Below, piece by piece: positions 43,830-52,640 of a stretch of DNA of 64,000 nt. Each line of letters starts with the position of its first letter. The first letter of the stretch is position 1. A model generated the notes under the pieces. It was not told where the DNA came from, made no database searches, and saw nothing but the letters and a program-made list of their open reading frames with translations. This DNA is from Microbacterium oxydans (lineage in GTDB: Bacteria > Actinomycetota > Actinomycetes > Actinomycetales > Microbacteriaceae): contig NZ_FMIR01000018.1 in the NCBI RefSeq assembly GCF_900095745.1, positions 1 to 64,000 on the forward strand, read 5' to 3'. The position numbers were made by a program, and so were the translations under genes.

Positions 43830-44615
43830 ATGCTGTCAGACGAGACCATCTCGGCGATCGCGGCAGAGCTCGCCGAGGCCGACCGCACGCACAGCGTGAT
43901 CCCGCGCATCACCGCACGGTACCCGGAGGCGACGGTCGAGGATTCGTACGCGATCCAGGGGGTCTGGCGCGACCAGAACCTCGCAGCGGGCCGTCGGCTC
44001 GTCGGACGCAAGATCGGGCTGACGTCCAAGGCGATGCAGCAGGCGACGGGCATCACCGAGCCGGACTACGGCGTGATGTTCGACGACACGGTCTACGAGT
44101 CCGGCGCCGAGATCCCGGTGGACCACTTCTCGAACGTGCGCATCGAGGTCGAGCTGGCCTTCGTGTTGAAGACGCCGCTGGAAGGCCCCGACTGCACCCT
44201 CGAGGATGCTCTCGCGGCGATCGATTACGCCGTCCCGGCGCTCGAGGTGCTCAACTCCCACATCGAGCTCGAGGGTCGCACGATCGTCGACACCATCAGC
44301 GACAACGCCGCCTACGGTGCGATGGTGCTCGGCACGGAGCGTCGACGTCCGGACGAGATCGACCTGCGCTGGGTACCGGGCGTCCTCTCCCGCAACGGCG
44401 AGATCGAGGAGACCGGCGTGGCCGCCGGAGTCCTCGGCCACCCGGCGACCGGTGTCGCCTGGCTCGCGAACAAGTTCCATCAGCACGGCGCGCGTCTCGA
44501 AGCAGGCGAGATCATCCTGGCAGGATCGTTCACGCGCCCGATGTGGGTGTCGCGTGGCGATGAAGTGCTGTGCGATTACGGACCGATGGGAACAATCGCA
44601 TGCCGCTTCGTCTAG
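43830..44615 (+). CDS. hpaH: 2-oxo-hept-4-ene-1,7-dioate hydratase
   Basis: 261 residues, hydratase/decarboxylase family. [34 protein letters not shown], then [16 protein letters not shown] with the metal-binding acidic residues, and [14 protein letters not shown] [16 protein letters not shown] near the end. AGGAGG overlaps the hpaD stop. Adds water to give 4-hydroxy-2-oxoheptanedioate for HpaI. Confidence 0.9.
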   Translation: MLSDETISAIAAELAEADRTHSVIPRITARYPEATVEDSYAIQGVWRDQNLAAGRRLVGRKIGLTSKAMQQATGITEPDYGVMFDDTVYESGAEIPVDHFSNVRIEVELAFVLKTPLEGPDCTLEDALAAIDYAVPALEVLNSHIELEGRTIVDTISDNAAYGAMVLGTERRRPDEIDLRWVPGVLSRNGEIEETGVAAGVLGHPATGVAWLANKFHQHGARLEAGEIILAGSFTRPMWVSRGDEVLCDYGPMGTIACRFV

Positions 44616-45400
44616 ACCCCTCCTTCCGCGAACAGCTCGCGGACTCCGATCGCCCGTTCGTGGGCATGTGGGTCTGCTCCGGCAGCCCGCTTCTCGCGGA
44701 GGTCGCCGCAGGGTCTGGGCTCGACTGGCTGCTGATCGACATGGAGCACTCGACGAACACGCTCGAGTCCGTGCTGCAGCAGCTGCAGGCCGTCGCCGCC
44801 TATCCGATCGCCCCGCTCGTGCGGGTGCCGTCGAACGACACGGTCGCGATCAAGCAGATCCTCGATCTCGGGGCACAGAACCTGATCGTCCCGATGGTGT
44901 CTTCCGCAGATGAGGCCCGCGCCGCCGTGGCTGCCACCCGCTACCCGCCGGAGGGTGTGCGCGGAGTGGGAAGCGCCCTGGCCCGCAGCGCCCGATGGAA
45001 CCGCGTCGACCGGTATCTGCAGGAGTCCGCGCAGCATGTCTCGCTGACCGTGCAGATCGAGACGTCCGCAGGGGTCGAGGCCGCGGCCGACATCGCCGCG
45101 GTCGACGGCGTGGATGCCGTCTTCGTCGGACCGTCCGACCTGTCAGCATCGATGGGACTCCTCGGTCAGCAGACGCATCCTGATGTCACCGCTGCGGTCG
45201 AAAAGGTCTTCGCTGCGGTGAAGGCCGCGGGCAAGGCCGTGGGTGTGAACGCGTTCGATCCCGCCGCCGCCGACGCGTACGTCTCAGCAGGCGCCGACTT
45301 CGTGGCCGTGGGCGCCGACGTCGCCTTGCTGGCCAGAGCATCCGAGGCCCTGGCCGCCCGCTTCATCGCCGCGGATGGAACGGCGCGCGCCAGCTACTGA
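44600..45400 (+). CDS. hpaI: 4-hydroxy-2-oxoheptanedioate aldolase
   Basis: 266 residues from ATG 44600, overlapping hpaH by 16 bases. HpcH/HpaI class II aldolase: WLLIDMEHSTNTLESVLQQL (catalytic His), VPMVSSADEARAAVAATRYPP, VQIETSAGVEAA (metal Glu) and VFVGPSDLSASMGLLGQ (metal Asp). Splits the product of HpaH into pyruvate and succinate semialdehyde. Last gene of the hpa operon; a hairpin follows. Confidence 0.92.
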   Translation: MPLRLDPSFREQLADSDRPFVGMWVCSGSPLLAEVAAGSGLDWLLIDMEHSTNTLESVLQQLQAVAAYPIAPLVRVPSNDTVAIKQILDLGAQNLIVPMVSSADEARAAVAATRYPPEGVRGVGSALARSARWNRVDRYLQESAQHVSLTVQIETSAGVEAAADIAAVDGVDAVFVGPSDLSASMGLLGQQTHPDVTAAVEKVFAAVKAAGKAVGVNAFDPAAADAYVSAGADFVAVGADVALLARASEALAARFIAADGTARASY

Positions 45401-45403
45401 ACT

Positions 45404-45426
45404 GCTCACACGAACAGTGTGCGAGC
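45404..45426 (+). terminator. Hairpin after hpaI
   Basis: GCTCACAC (45404-45411) pairs with GTGTGCGAGC (45417-45426) with a small bulge, four bases after the hpaI stop. No T-tract. Confidence 0.5.
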
Positions 45427-45462
45427 TAGCGGATTCATAGCATTTGCCGCGAGACTGTCGGC

Positions 45463-46182
45463 ATGACCTTCGCCGCGCTCCAGCCCCTCGCCGACCGTGC
45501 CGCCATCTTCGTGGCACTCCGACAGGACGCCCTCTCCGCCGCCGCCGATGCCCTCGGTGAGCACCGCTGGGACGCGGACATGGCCGCCGGCACGCTCACC
45601 TTCACGGCGAACGACGACCCCTCGAGGCAGCTCGTCGCCCGCGCGCACCTGATCGCGACGATCGCGCCGGGCCCCCGTTCGCTGCTGTGGGCCTGGGCGC
45701 ACCCCAACGGCGACCCCCAGGGTGTCGCCGCACAGCTGCACGCATACGGCACCGAGCACGGCATCGCGGCGTTGACGACCTCGGAGGTGCCGTTCCCCGA
45801 GGGCGCCGGCGACGACGACTGGATCGCACAGGCGGCGCACACCATCGGCGGGGTCGCCGTCGAACTGACCGGACGCTCTCCGTACTACTCCGCCCCCGTC
45901 GGCAACGGCACGCGCGCGGTGTTCCTGCTCGACGCCCCGCTCGCGCCGCTCACCGTCGCCGACGCGGTCGTCGCCCTCCCCCGTGTGCTCGCCGGAGCAG
46001 ACCTGCCCGACGCCCGCACCGCGGTGTGGGACCTCGCACGGCTCGCCGGCTGGGCCCTGACCTGGACCGACGAGGCCTTCTCGGGCGCGTCCGTGTCGGA
46101 CACCACCGGCACGGCGACGTTCCGGTTCGACGAGCAGGCCCGCATCAGCGGCATCGAGAGCACGCTGCACCCACAAGGCTGA
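45463..46182 (+). CDS. DUF6882-like protein of unknown function
   Basis: 239 residues, soluble. The pattern WDADMAAGTLTFTAND, then SLLWAWAHPNG and EHGIAALTTSEVPF, resembles the DUF6882 family of actinobacteria, whose role is unknown. No catalytic motif can be pointed out. It stands alone between the hpa operon and a membrane-protein gene. Confidence 0.65.
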   Translation: MTFAALQPLADRAAIFVALRQDALSAAADALGEHRWDADMAAGTLTFTANDDPSRQLVARAHLIATIAPGPRSLLWAWAHPNGDPQGVAAQLHAYGTEHGIAALTTSEVPFPEGAGDDDWIAQAAHTIGGVAVELTGRSPYYSAPVGNGTRAVFLLDAPLAPLTVADAVVALPRVLAGADLPDARTAVWDLARLAGWALTWTDEAFSGASVSDTTGTATFRFDEQARISGIESTLHPQG

Positions 46183-46239
46183 CCGCACGGGGCGCCCGCT
46201 CCGCATCCGCGTCACCGCGATCTGTGGGATTCTGGTCGC

Positions 46240-46809
46240 ATGAAGAACGGAATCGTCCGGTTCGCGGCGCTCTACGTGTTCAATGTCGCGGTGCTGCTGC
46301 TGATCGGTCTGCTGCTGCCCGGCGTCTCCGTCGGGTTCAACGCCCTGTGGGCATCGGTCATCCTGACCCTTGCCGCACTCTTCGTGAAGCCGCTGATCGC
46401 CGGCGCCTTCCGCAAGTCCGCCGCGAAGTCGGCCGCCGAACGCACGAAGACCGGCGAGAAGATCGTGCAGTACGTGCTCGTCTACCTCGTCGAGCTCATC
46501 GTCTGGGTGCTCACCGTGTGGCTCAGCGGCGTGCGCGCCTCCGGCTTCTGGGCGTTCGTGCTGCCGCCGCTCGCCCTGCTGTTCGGTTGGATGATCTACG
46601 ACCAGATCGACGACAGGATGCGGGCCAAAGCCGGGGAGATCTACGACTCCGTGCAGGCGCGGGTGAAGGGCGGACGCTCGAAGCCCGCACCTGCGACGAC
46701 CACCGCCACACGCGCCGCACCGGAGTCCCCTGAGACGAGCGCGGCTCGCGACGAGCTCAAGGACGGACTCACGCCCGAGCAGCGCCGGATGCTCGACGAA
46801 CTCGGCTGA
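46240..46809 (+). CDS. Small integral membrane protein, unknown function
   Basis: 189 residues with four hydrophobic segments (about 8-28, 36-54, 75-97, 104-122) and a charged, Pro/Ala/Thr-rich cytoplasmic tail ending in LTPEQRRMLDELG. It looks like the short-chain-dehydrogenase-free membrane proteins common beside folD in Microbacterium; similar proteins are sometimes labelled holin-like, without good reason here. GATTCT lies six bases before the ATG and no ribosome site is seen, so the message may be leaderless. Confidence 0.68.
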   Translation: MKNGIVRFAALYVFNVAVLLLIGLLLPGVSVGFNALWASVILTLAALFVKPLIAGAFRKSAAKSAAERTKTGEKIVQYVLVYLVELIVWVLTVWLSGVRASGFWAFVLPPLALLFGWMIYDQIDDRMRAKAGEIYDSVQARVKGGRSKPAPATTTATRAAPESPETSAARDELKDGLTPEQRRMLDELG

Positions 46810-46833
46810 CCGGCCCTACGTCGCGGGTATACG

Positions 46834-46872
46834 ACGATGTCGCAGGAATCTCACGGATTCCTGCGACATCGT
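46834..46872. terminator. Long bidirectional terminator hairpin
   Basis: ACGATGTCGCAGGAATC (46834-46850) pairs exactly with its reverse complement at 46856-46872 around TCACG; weaker pairing (GTATACG with CGTAT, TCGC with GCGA) continues outwards to about 46820 and 46886. It lies between the convergent membrane-protein gene and folD. Confidence 0.88.
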
Positions 46873-46899
46873 GCGTATCTGCGACGACCCGGGGGGGGG

Positions 46900-47778
46900 C
46901 TACACGACCCGCTCGGCTGCCTCCACGACATTCGTCATGAGCAGGGCGACCGTCATCGGCCCGACACCGCCGGGGTTCGGCGAGATGTAGCCCGCGACAT
47001 CCGCGACCTCGGGGGCCACGTCACCGAAGACCAGGCTCTTGCCGGTCTCCGGGTGCGTCTCGCGCGTCACGCCGACGTCGAGCACGGCGGCACCGGGCTT
47101 GACGTCCTCGGCACGGATCAGGTGCTTGACACCGGCCGCGGCCACGATCACGTCGGCCTCGCGCAGGTACCGCGGCATGTCGACGGTGCCGGTGTGCGTC
47201 AGCGTGACCGTCGCGTTGAGGTCGCGGCGGGTGAGCAGCAGCCCGATGGAGCGGCCGATGGTGACGCCGCGCCCGACCACGACCACGTGCTTGCCCTTGA
47301 GGTCGTAATCGTTGCGCAGCAGCAGCTCGATCACGCCGCGCGGCGTGCAGGGCAGCGGCGTGTGGATCGGACCGTTGACGTTCAGCACCAGTCGGCCGAG
47401 GTTGGTCGGGTGCAGTCCGTCGGCATCCTTCGCCGGATCGATCCGCTCGAGGATGGCGTCGGTGTCGAGGTGCTTCGGCAGCGGCAGCTGCACGATGTAG
47501 CCGTGGCACGCGGGGTCGGCGTTGAGCTCGTCGATCAGTGCCTCGACCTCGGCCTGCGTCGCATCCGCCGGCAGCTCACGCTGGATCGAGTTCATCCCGA
47601 TCGCCTCGGACTGCCGATGCTTCATGCCCACGTACAGCTGCGATGCCGGGTCTGCACCCACGAGCACCGTCGCGATGCCCGGGGTGACGCCCCGCTCCTT
47701 CAGCGCCGCGACGCGTTCCGTGAGTTCGGCACGGATCGCTGCCGACGCTGCCTTCCCGTCGAGGATCTTCGCGGTCAC
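46900..47778 (-). CDS. folD: Bifunctional methylene-tetrahydrofolate dehydrogenase / methenyl-THF cyclohydrolase
   Basis: 292 residues, standard length. Signature segments [16 protein letters not shown] (with the catalytic Lys-type position in the YVxxK motif), [27 protein letters not shown] (NADP-binding) and [17 protein letters not shown]. Overlaps the glyA end by four bases, so both are made from one message behind the ZTP riboswitch. Converts 5,10-methylene-THF from GlyA to 10-formyl-THF for purine synthesis. A run of nine G (46891-46899) touches its stop codon. Confidence 0.95.
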   Translation of the reverse strand: MTAKILDGKAASAAIRAELTERVAALKERGVTPGIATVLVGADPASQLYVGMKHRQSEAIGMNSIQRELPADATQAEVEALIDELNADPACHGYIVQLPLPKHLDTDAILERIDPAKDADGLHPTNLGRLVLNVNGPIHTPLPCTPRGVIELLLRNDYDLKGKHVVVVGRGVTIGRSIGLLLTRRDLNATVTLTHTGTVDMPRYLREADVIVAAAGVKHLIRAEDVKPGAAVLDVGVTRETHPETGKSLVFGDVAPEVADVAGYISPNPGGVGPMTVALLMTNVVEAAERVV

Positions 47779-49049
47779 TGCTGGAGGTCCGGGTAGAGCG
47801 GGAACGCGGCGGCCAGCGCGTCGACGCGGGCGCGCAGCGACTCGACATCGGCACCGGGGAGCAGCGCGAGGGCGATGATGTCGGCGACCTCGGTGAACTC
47901 GGCATCGCCGAAACCGCGGGTCGCGAGCGCCGGCGTACCGATGCGCAGACCCGAGGTGACCATCGGCGGACGCGGGTCGTTCGGAACGGCGTTGCGGTTC
48001 ACCGTGATGTGGATGTCGTGCAGCAGATCTTCCGCCTGCTTGCCGTCGATCTGGGCGTCGCGCAGGTCGACCAGCACCAGGTGCACGTCGGTGCCGCCCG
48101 AGCGCACCGCGATGCCGGCATCCTTCACATCCTGCTGCGACAGGCGCTCGGCGATGAGCTTCGCACCGCGCAGCACGCGCTCCTGGCGCTCCTTGAACTC
48201 CGGAGTGCCGGCGAGCTTGAACGCGGTCGCCTTGGCGGCGATCACGTGCATGAGCGGTCCACCCTGCTGGCCCGGGAAGACCGCGGTGTTGATCTTCTTG
48301 GCGAGCTCGGCGTCGTTCGTGAGGATGAAGCCCGAGCGGGGGCCGCCGATCGTCTTGTGCACGGTCGACGAGACGACGTGGGCGTGAGGAACCGGGTTCG
48401 GGTGCAGACCCGCGGCGACCAGACCGGCGAAGTGCGCCATGTCGACCCAGAGCAGCGCGCCGACCTCATCGGCGATCTCGCGGAAGGCCGCGAAGTCCAT
48501 GGTGCGCGGGTAGGCCGACCAGCCGGCGATGATGACCTTGGGCTTGTGCTCGATCGCGAGGCGACGGACCTCCGCCATGTCGATGGTCGAGGTCTCGGGG
48601 TCGACGCCGTACGCGACGATGTCGTAGAGCCGGCCGGAGAAGTTGATCTTCATGCCGTGCGTGAGGTGGCCGCCCTGGTCGAGGGAGAGGCCGAGCAGCG
48701 TGTCGCCGGGGCGGGCGATCGCGTGCAGGACAGCAGCGTTCGCCGAGGCGCCCGAGTGCGGCTGCACGTTCGCGAACTCGGCGCCGAACAGGCTCTTCGC
48801 CCGCTCGATCGCGAGGGACTCCGCGACGTCGACCTCTTCGCAGCCACCGTAGTAGCGGCGGCCGGGGTAGCCCTCGGCGTACTTGTTCGTGAGCACGGAA
48901 CCCTGCGACTGCAGGATCGAGACGGGAACGAAGTTCTCCGAGGCGATCATCTCGAGGAAGGTCTGCTGACGCTTCAGCTCACGGTCGAGGACCTGCGCGA
49001 TCTCGGGATCGACCTCGGAGAGCGGGGCGTTGAAGTAACGGTCGGTCAT
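47775..49049 (-). CDS. glyA: Serine hydroxymethyltransferase
   Basis: 424 residues. PLP enzyme, fold type [54 protein letters not shown], the PLP Lys in [26 protein letters not shown] precedes ATG 49049. Makes glycine and methylene-THF from serine. Its leader contains a ZTP riboswitch, which ties it to purine and folate supply. Cotranscribed with folD. Confidence 0.96.
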   Translation of the reverse strand: MTDRYFNAPLSEVDPEIAQVLDRELKRQQTFLEMIASENFVPVSILQSQGSVLTNKYAEGYPGRRYYGGCEEVDVAESLAIERAKSLFGAEFANVQPHSGASANAAVLHAIARPGDTLLGLSLDQGGHLTHGMKINFSGRLYDIVAYGVDPETSTIDMAEVRRLAIEHKPKVIIAGWSAYPRTMDFAAFREIADEVGALLWVDMAHFAGLVAAGLHPNPVPHAHVVSSTVHKTIGGPRSGFILTNDAELAKKINTAVFPGQQGGPLMHVIAAKATAFKLAGTPEFKERQERVLRGAKLIAERLSQQDVKDAGIAVRSGGTDVHLVLVDLRDAQIDGKQAEDLLHDIHITVNRNAVPNDPRPPMVTSGLRIGTPALATRGFGDAEFTEVADIIALALLPGADVESLRARVDALAAAFPLYPDLQQ

Positions 49050-49095
49050 GGTGACATGCTCCTCTGACTACGGATTCGAAAGGGGTGTTCCTATC

Positions 49096-49170
49096 GGCCC
49101 AGGCGCGCGGTCGAATTCCGTGGTCAGTCGCTCCCCGGTGGTAGTCCACCCAGACGCCAGTCGCGACGGT
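49096..49170 (-). ncRNA. ZTP/ZMP riboswitch (pfl motif) in the glyA-folD leader
   Basis: Read on the minus strand, the three conserved blocks of the pfl motif appear in order: CGCGACTGGCG, then GGACTACCACCGGGGAGCG, then CGCGCGCCTGGGCC. The 3' end is about 46 bases before the glyA start. A -10 box TATGCT (49175-49180, minus strand) puts the transcript start just before the motif. This riboswitch class senses ZMP/ZTP, which builds up when 10-formyl-THF is short, and turns on one-carbon genes; glyA and folD are classic targets. Confidence 0.88.
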
Positions 49171-49268
49171 TACGAGCATAGCGGATGCCCGAGGCGGCGA
49201 GCGCGGTCGTTTCGACGACCGCCGCAGAATCGATTCGATTCCCCGTTCCGCTGAGAGGCCACGGCAGG

Positions 49269-49274
49269 TAGGTT
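49269..49274 (+). promoter_or_regulatory. -10 box for a leaderless hexosaminidase message
   Basis: TAGGTT at 49269-49274 puts the expected transcription start at about 49281, the A of the start codon; no ribosome site lies between. Confidence 0.55.
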
Positions 49275-49280
49275 TTGTTC

Positions 49281-50792
49281 ATGGTCCTTCCTCATCCTCT
49301 TCCTCTCGTGCCCGTGCCCGTGTCCGCCGCCGCACGAGACGGGCGGATGCCGGTCACCGCGACGACGCGCGTGCTCGGCTCCTCCCCCGCCGCCGCCCAG
49401 CTGATCGACGCGGTCGAGCGCCGCACCGGCATCCGCCTCGCCGTCGCCGACGAGCCCTCCGCCGAGATCGAGCTGTTCGTCGACCCGAACTCGTCGGCAC
49501 CGGAGGGCTACACGCTCGAGATCGGCGAGCGCGCCGTCGTCATCGGCGCCGACGAGGCAGGGCTCTTCTACGGCGTGCAGACACTGCTGCAGCTGCTCCG
49601 GCAGGACGACACCGGCTGGGCGCTGCTCGGCGCCGACATCGCCGACTCTCCCCGCTTCGCCCGACGGGGCGTGATGCTCGATGTGGCCCGGCACTTCTTC
49701 GGCGTCGACGACGTGAAGAAGTTCATCGACAGCACGAGCGCCCTCAAGCTCAACCACCTCCACCTCCACCTCAGCGACGACCAGGGGTGGCGTGTGCACA
49801 TCGACTCCTGGCCGCGGCTCACCGAGCTGTCGGCCGCCACGTCGGCGAACGGCGACCCTGGCGGCTTCTACACGAAGGACGACTACCGCGAGATCGTCGA
49901 ATACGCCGCCTCACGCCACATGATCGTGATTCCCGAGATCGACCTCCCCGGCCACACGCACGCGATCGGCGTCGCCTACCCGGAACTCGTCGAGGAGCCG
50001 GTCATGAACGACAACCTGATCGCGGATTCGGTACGCCTCGGGCAGGCGCTGCCGGTCGCCGGCGAGAACTACCTGGGCTGGGGGGTCGGGCACTCCAGCG
50101 TGCGCATCCACGAGGAGCGCACGTACGACTTCGTGCGCGATGTCGTCCGCGAACTGGCCGAGATGACCCCCGGTCCGTATATCCACATCGGCGGCGACGA
50201 GTCGCTCGGCACCCCCCAGGCCGACTTCGACCTGTTCGCCGAACGCGCTACCGCGATCGTGGTCGAAGCCGGCAAGACCCCCGTCGCCTGGCACGAGATG
50301 GGGTCGGCGGCGAACATCGCCGAGGGCACGATCGGGCAGTACTGGGGCAAGACGACCCCCGAGGGCACCCACGCCGAAGAGGCCGCGCACTTCGTCGAGC
50401 GCGGCGGCGCACTGATCATGTCCGCGGCCGATGTCACCTACCTCGACATGAAGTACACCGAGGACTTCCCGCTCGGACTCACCTGGGCCGCGATCATCGA
50501 CGTCCGCTCCGCCTACGAGTGGGAGCCGACCGCGGTCCTCGACGTGCCGGATGCCGCGATCCTCGGCGTCGAAGCGCCGCTGTGGTCCGAGACCACGCGC
50601 ACTCTCGGCGATGTCGAGCAGCTGGTCTTCCCCCGCGTGGCCGCCCAGGCCGAGGTCGCCTGGTCGCCGCGACGGGCACCCGAGCGCGTCTGGGAGTCGT
50701 TCCGCGTGCGGGTCGGGGCGCTCTCACCGCTGTGGAAGGCTGAGGGGATCGATTTCCACCCCGCAGACGAGATCCCCTGGAGCGAACGTTGA
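49281..50792 (+). CDS. Beta-N-acetylhexosaminidase, GH20 family
   Basis: 503 residues, no signal peptide seen, so probably cytoplasmic. N-terminal GH20b domain (to about 125), then the catalytic barrel: RRGVMLDVARHFFGVDDVK, LNHLHLHLSDDQGWRVHIDS, VIPEIDLPGHTHAI and the acid/base pair Asp 306-Glu 307 in YIHIGGDESLG. Removes terminal GlcNAc/GalNAc. Stop overlaps the TTG start of nagA, so the two probably act in sequence on imported amino-sugar oligomers after a deacetylation/phosphorylation step elsewhere. Probably leaderless. Confidence 0.9.
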   Translation: MVLPHPLPLVPVPVSAAARDGRMPVTATTRVLGSSPAAAQLIDAVERRTGIRLAVADEPSAEIELFVDPNSSAPEGYTLEIGERAVVIGADEAGLFYGVQTLLQLLRQDDTGWALLGADIADSPRFARRGVMLDVARHFFGVDDVKKFIDSTSALKLNHLHLHLSDDQGWRVHIDSWPRLTELSAATSANGDPGGFYTKDDYREIVEYAASRHMIVIPEIDLPGHTHAIGVAYPELVEEPVMNDNLIADSVRLGQALPVAGENYLGWGVGHSSVRIHEERTYDFVRDVVRELAEMTPGPYIHIGGDESLGTPQADFDLFAERATAIVVEAGKTPVAWHEMGSAANIAEGTIGQYWGKTTPEGTHAEEAAHFVERGGALIMSAADVTYLDMKYTEDFPLGLTWAAIIDVRSAYEWEPTAVLDVPDAAILGVEAPLWSETTRTLGDVEQLVFPRVAAQAEVAWSPRRAPERVWESFRVRVGALSPLWKAEGIDFHPADEIPWSER

Positions 50793-51961
50793 GCACCCAC
50801 TCCTCCGCGACCGGTTCGCTGGTCGTCCATTCGGCCAGGATCGTCGATCGCGGCGAGATCACCGAAGACGGCTGGCTCCGCATCGAGAACGGCACGGTCA
50901 CCGCTCGTGGCACCGGCGCCGACTGGTCGCCCGCCGATGAGGTCATCGACGCCGCGGCGGTTGCCGGTCCCGGCGCCCTGCTCACCCCGGGGTTCGTCGA
51001 CATCCACGGACACGGCGGTGCCGGTGCATCGTTCGACGACGGGGTGGAGGCGATCCGCACCGGGCGCGATCTGCATCGCGCGCACGGCACCACCCGGGCA
51101 GTTGTGTCGCTGGTGACGGCGTCGATCGACGATCTCGCCCGCAACGTCGCCACGATCGCCGACCTGACCGAGACCGACGCGGACATCCTCGGTTCGCACC
51201 TCGAAGGACCCTTCCTCGACCCGGGCCACCACGGCGCGCACGAGCCCACGCTTCTGCGCCACCCCGTCGCGGCCGACGTCGCGCGCCTGCTCGATGCCGG
51301 GCGCGGCACTGTGCGCCAGGTGACGATCGCCCCCGAGCTGCCCGGCGGACTCGATGCGATCCGGCAGATCGTGGCCGGCGGATCCGCGGCAGCCGTGGGA
51401 CACACCGATGCCGATGCGGCGATGGCGGTCGCCGCGTTCGAGGCCGGCGCGTCGATCCTCACCCATGCGTTCAATGCCATGCCCGGCATCCACCATCGTG
51501 CTCCCGGGCCGGTGCTGGCCGCCGCGGCAGATCATCGCGTGGTGCTGGAGGCGATCGCCGACAACGTGCACCTCGACCCGCACGTCATCAAGCTCGTGTT
51601 CGACTCCGCGCCCGGTCGCGTGGCCCTCATCACCGACGCCATGGCCGCGGCCGGAAGCGCGGACGGCCACTACGACCTCGGAGCGGTGAGCGTCACGGTC
51701 GAGAACGGCGTGGCGCGGGCCGATGACACCGGGTCGATCGCCGGTTCGACCCTCACCCAGGATGTGGCATTGCGTCGGGCGGTGGCCGCGGGCGTGGAGC
51801 TCGCTGAGGCCGTACGCGCCCTCACCGAGACCCCGGCACGGGCGATCGGCTGCTCCGCCGCACTCGGCGGACTCCGCATCGGCATGCTCGGCGATGCCGT
51901 GCTGCTGGATGCCGAGCTGCACGTCGCACGAGTGTGGTCAGGACCACGGCTGCTCGCCTAG
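50789..51961 (+). CDS. nagA: N-acetylglucosamine-6-phosphate deacetylase
   Basis: 390 residues from TTG 50789, which overlaps the hexosaminidase stop (TTGA). Metal and substrate motifs: PGFVDIHGHGGAGASFDD, GSHLEGPFLDPGHHGAHE, AAVGHTDADAAMA, LTHAFNAMPGIHHR and the catalytic Asp in ALITDAMAAAGSADG. Makes glucosamine-6-phosphate, the substrate of nagB at 56928. Followed by a 680-base gap filled with repeats. Confidence 0.92.
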   Translation: MSTHSSATGSLVVHSARIVDRGEITEDGWLRIENGTVTARGTGADWSPADEVIDAAAVAGPGALLTPGFVDIHGHGGAGASFDDGVEAIRTGRDLHRAHGTTRAVVSLVTASIDDLARNVATIADLTETDADILGSHLEGPFLDPGHHGAHEPTLLRHPVAADVARLLDAGRGTVRQVTIAPELPGGLDAIRQIVAGGSAAAVGHTDADAAMAVAAFEAGASILTHAFNAMPGIHHRAPGPVLAAAADHRVVLEAIADNVHLDPHVIKLVFDSAPGRVALITDAMAAAGSADGHYDLGAVSVTVENGVARADDTGSIAGSTLTQDVALRRAVAAGVELAEAVRALTETPARAIGCSAALGGLRIGMLGDAVLLDAELHVARVWSGPRLLA

Positions 51962-52024
51962 AGGCAGCAGCGCATCGCGCGACGCGCAACCCTGCGCTCT
52001 CCGGTCATTCGGGTTCGGGTGGGG

Positions 52025-52206
52025 GGCCGCCGGTCCCCAGATCGACGGCCCCGTTCCCCTCTCAGAGCCGGTGGCCGGGGTCTCCTCCCCCGAGGATCCC
52101 GACCGACCGCTGCCTGAATCCCGCCCCCCGGAGGAATTCGTACGGCTGTCTCTATGGGATGAGACGGCATCCCCACCGATTCATTACGCGACTTCTCGAA
52201 AATCTT
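52025..52206 (+). repeat. Intergenic repeat unit 1
   Basis: Shares with unit 2: GGCCGCCGGTCCCCAGATCG (offset 221), TCTCCTCCCCCGAGGATCCC (offset 223) and a 47-bp core at 52148-52194 (offset 247). The core is GTCTC-N8-GAGAC, 15 spacer bases, then TCATTACGCGACTT. Confidence 0.85.
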
Positions 52207-52245
52207 CGGAAAGCCACCTCGGTCCGAGGACCGATCCACGCGGGA

Positions 52246-52452
52246 GGCCGCCGGTCCCCAGATCGGCGGTCTCTTCCTCGTGTGCAGAGATGGGGGGCCG
52301 GGCTCTCCTCCCCCGAGGATCCCGACCCGCCCGACCGGTGCATGTCCTTCACACCAGCACCTGAACTCCGCCCCCCGGTGGAGTTCGTACGGCTGTCTCT
52401 ATGGGATGAGACGGCGACCCCACGAGTTCATTACGCGACTTCCGAAAAAAAT
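52246..52452 (+). repeat. Intergenic repeat unit 2
   Basis: Second copy of unit 1, carrying about 24 extra bases before the core (around 52340-52365). Core at 52395-52441: GTCTC-N8-GAGAC, 15 spacer bases, TCATTACGCGACTT, identical to unit 1 in both blocks. Confidence 0.85.
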
Positions 52453-52570
52453 TCGTGCCGCCGTGCTCCCGCGGGCCGTGGGCTCCCGGTCGGCCTGGCG
52501 GGATCCCGTATATCTGTTCAGAATCCGCAGGGAAGGGTGGCTTAGCTGGGAGATTCGCGAGAGAATGATG

Positions 52571-52617
52571 AAGTCGCGTGATGAGCGGCGCCCTCACGCA
52601 TCTCACCCTGTAGAGAC
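52571..52617 (-). repeat. Inverted, diverged third copy of the repeat core
   Basis: On the plus strand AAGTCGCGTGATGA, exactly 15 bases, then ATCTC-N8-GAGAC: the reverse complement of the unit cores with the same 14+15+18 spacing and only a few changes. It lies 24 bases before the sigma-factor start, so it must overlap or flank that gene's promoter. Confidence 0.78.
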
Positions 52618-52640
52618 GTACCTGCGCCCGCGACAGATGG

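Larger units (their letters stand above)
51962..52640. other. Gene-free stretch of about 680 bases with two long direct repeats and one inverted partial copy
   Basis: No supportable gene. It contains two diverged direct copies of a roughly 180-205-bp unit (52025-52206, 52246-52452) and a third, shorter inverted copy of the unit's core (52571-52617) directly upstream of the sigma-factor gene. The leftover 52453-52570 includes A7 (52445-52451 edge) and AT-richer sequence TATATCTG that may hold a promoter. Short open frames on both strands here follow the repeats and are not believed. Confidence 0.8.

Noticed and set aside
46240..46809. Phage holin
   Set aside because: Four membrane segments alone are weak evidence; there is no lysin or other phage gene nearby and codon use matches the chromosome.
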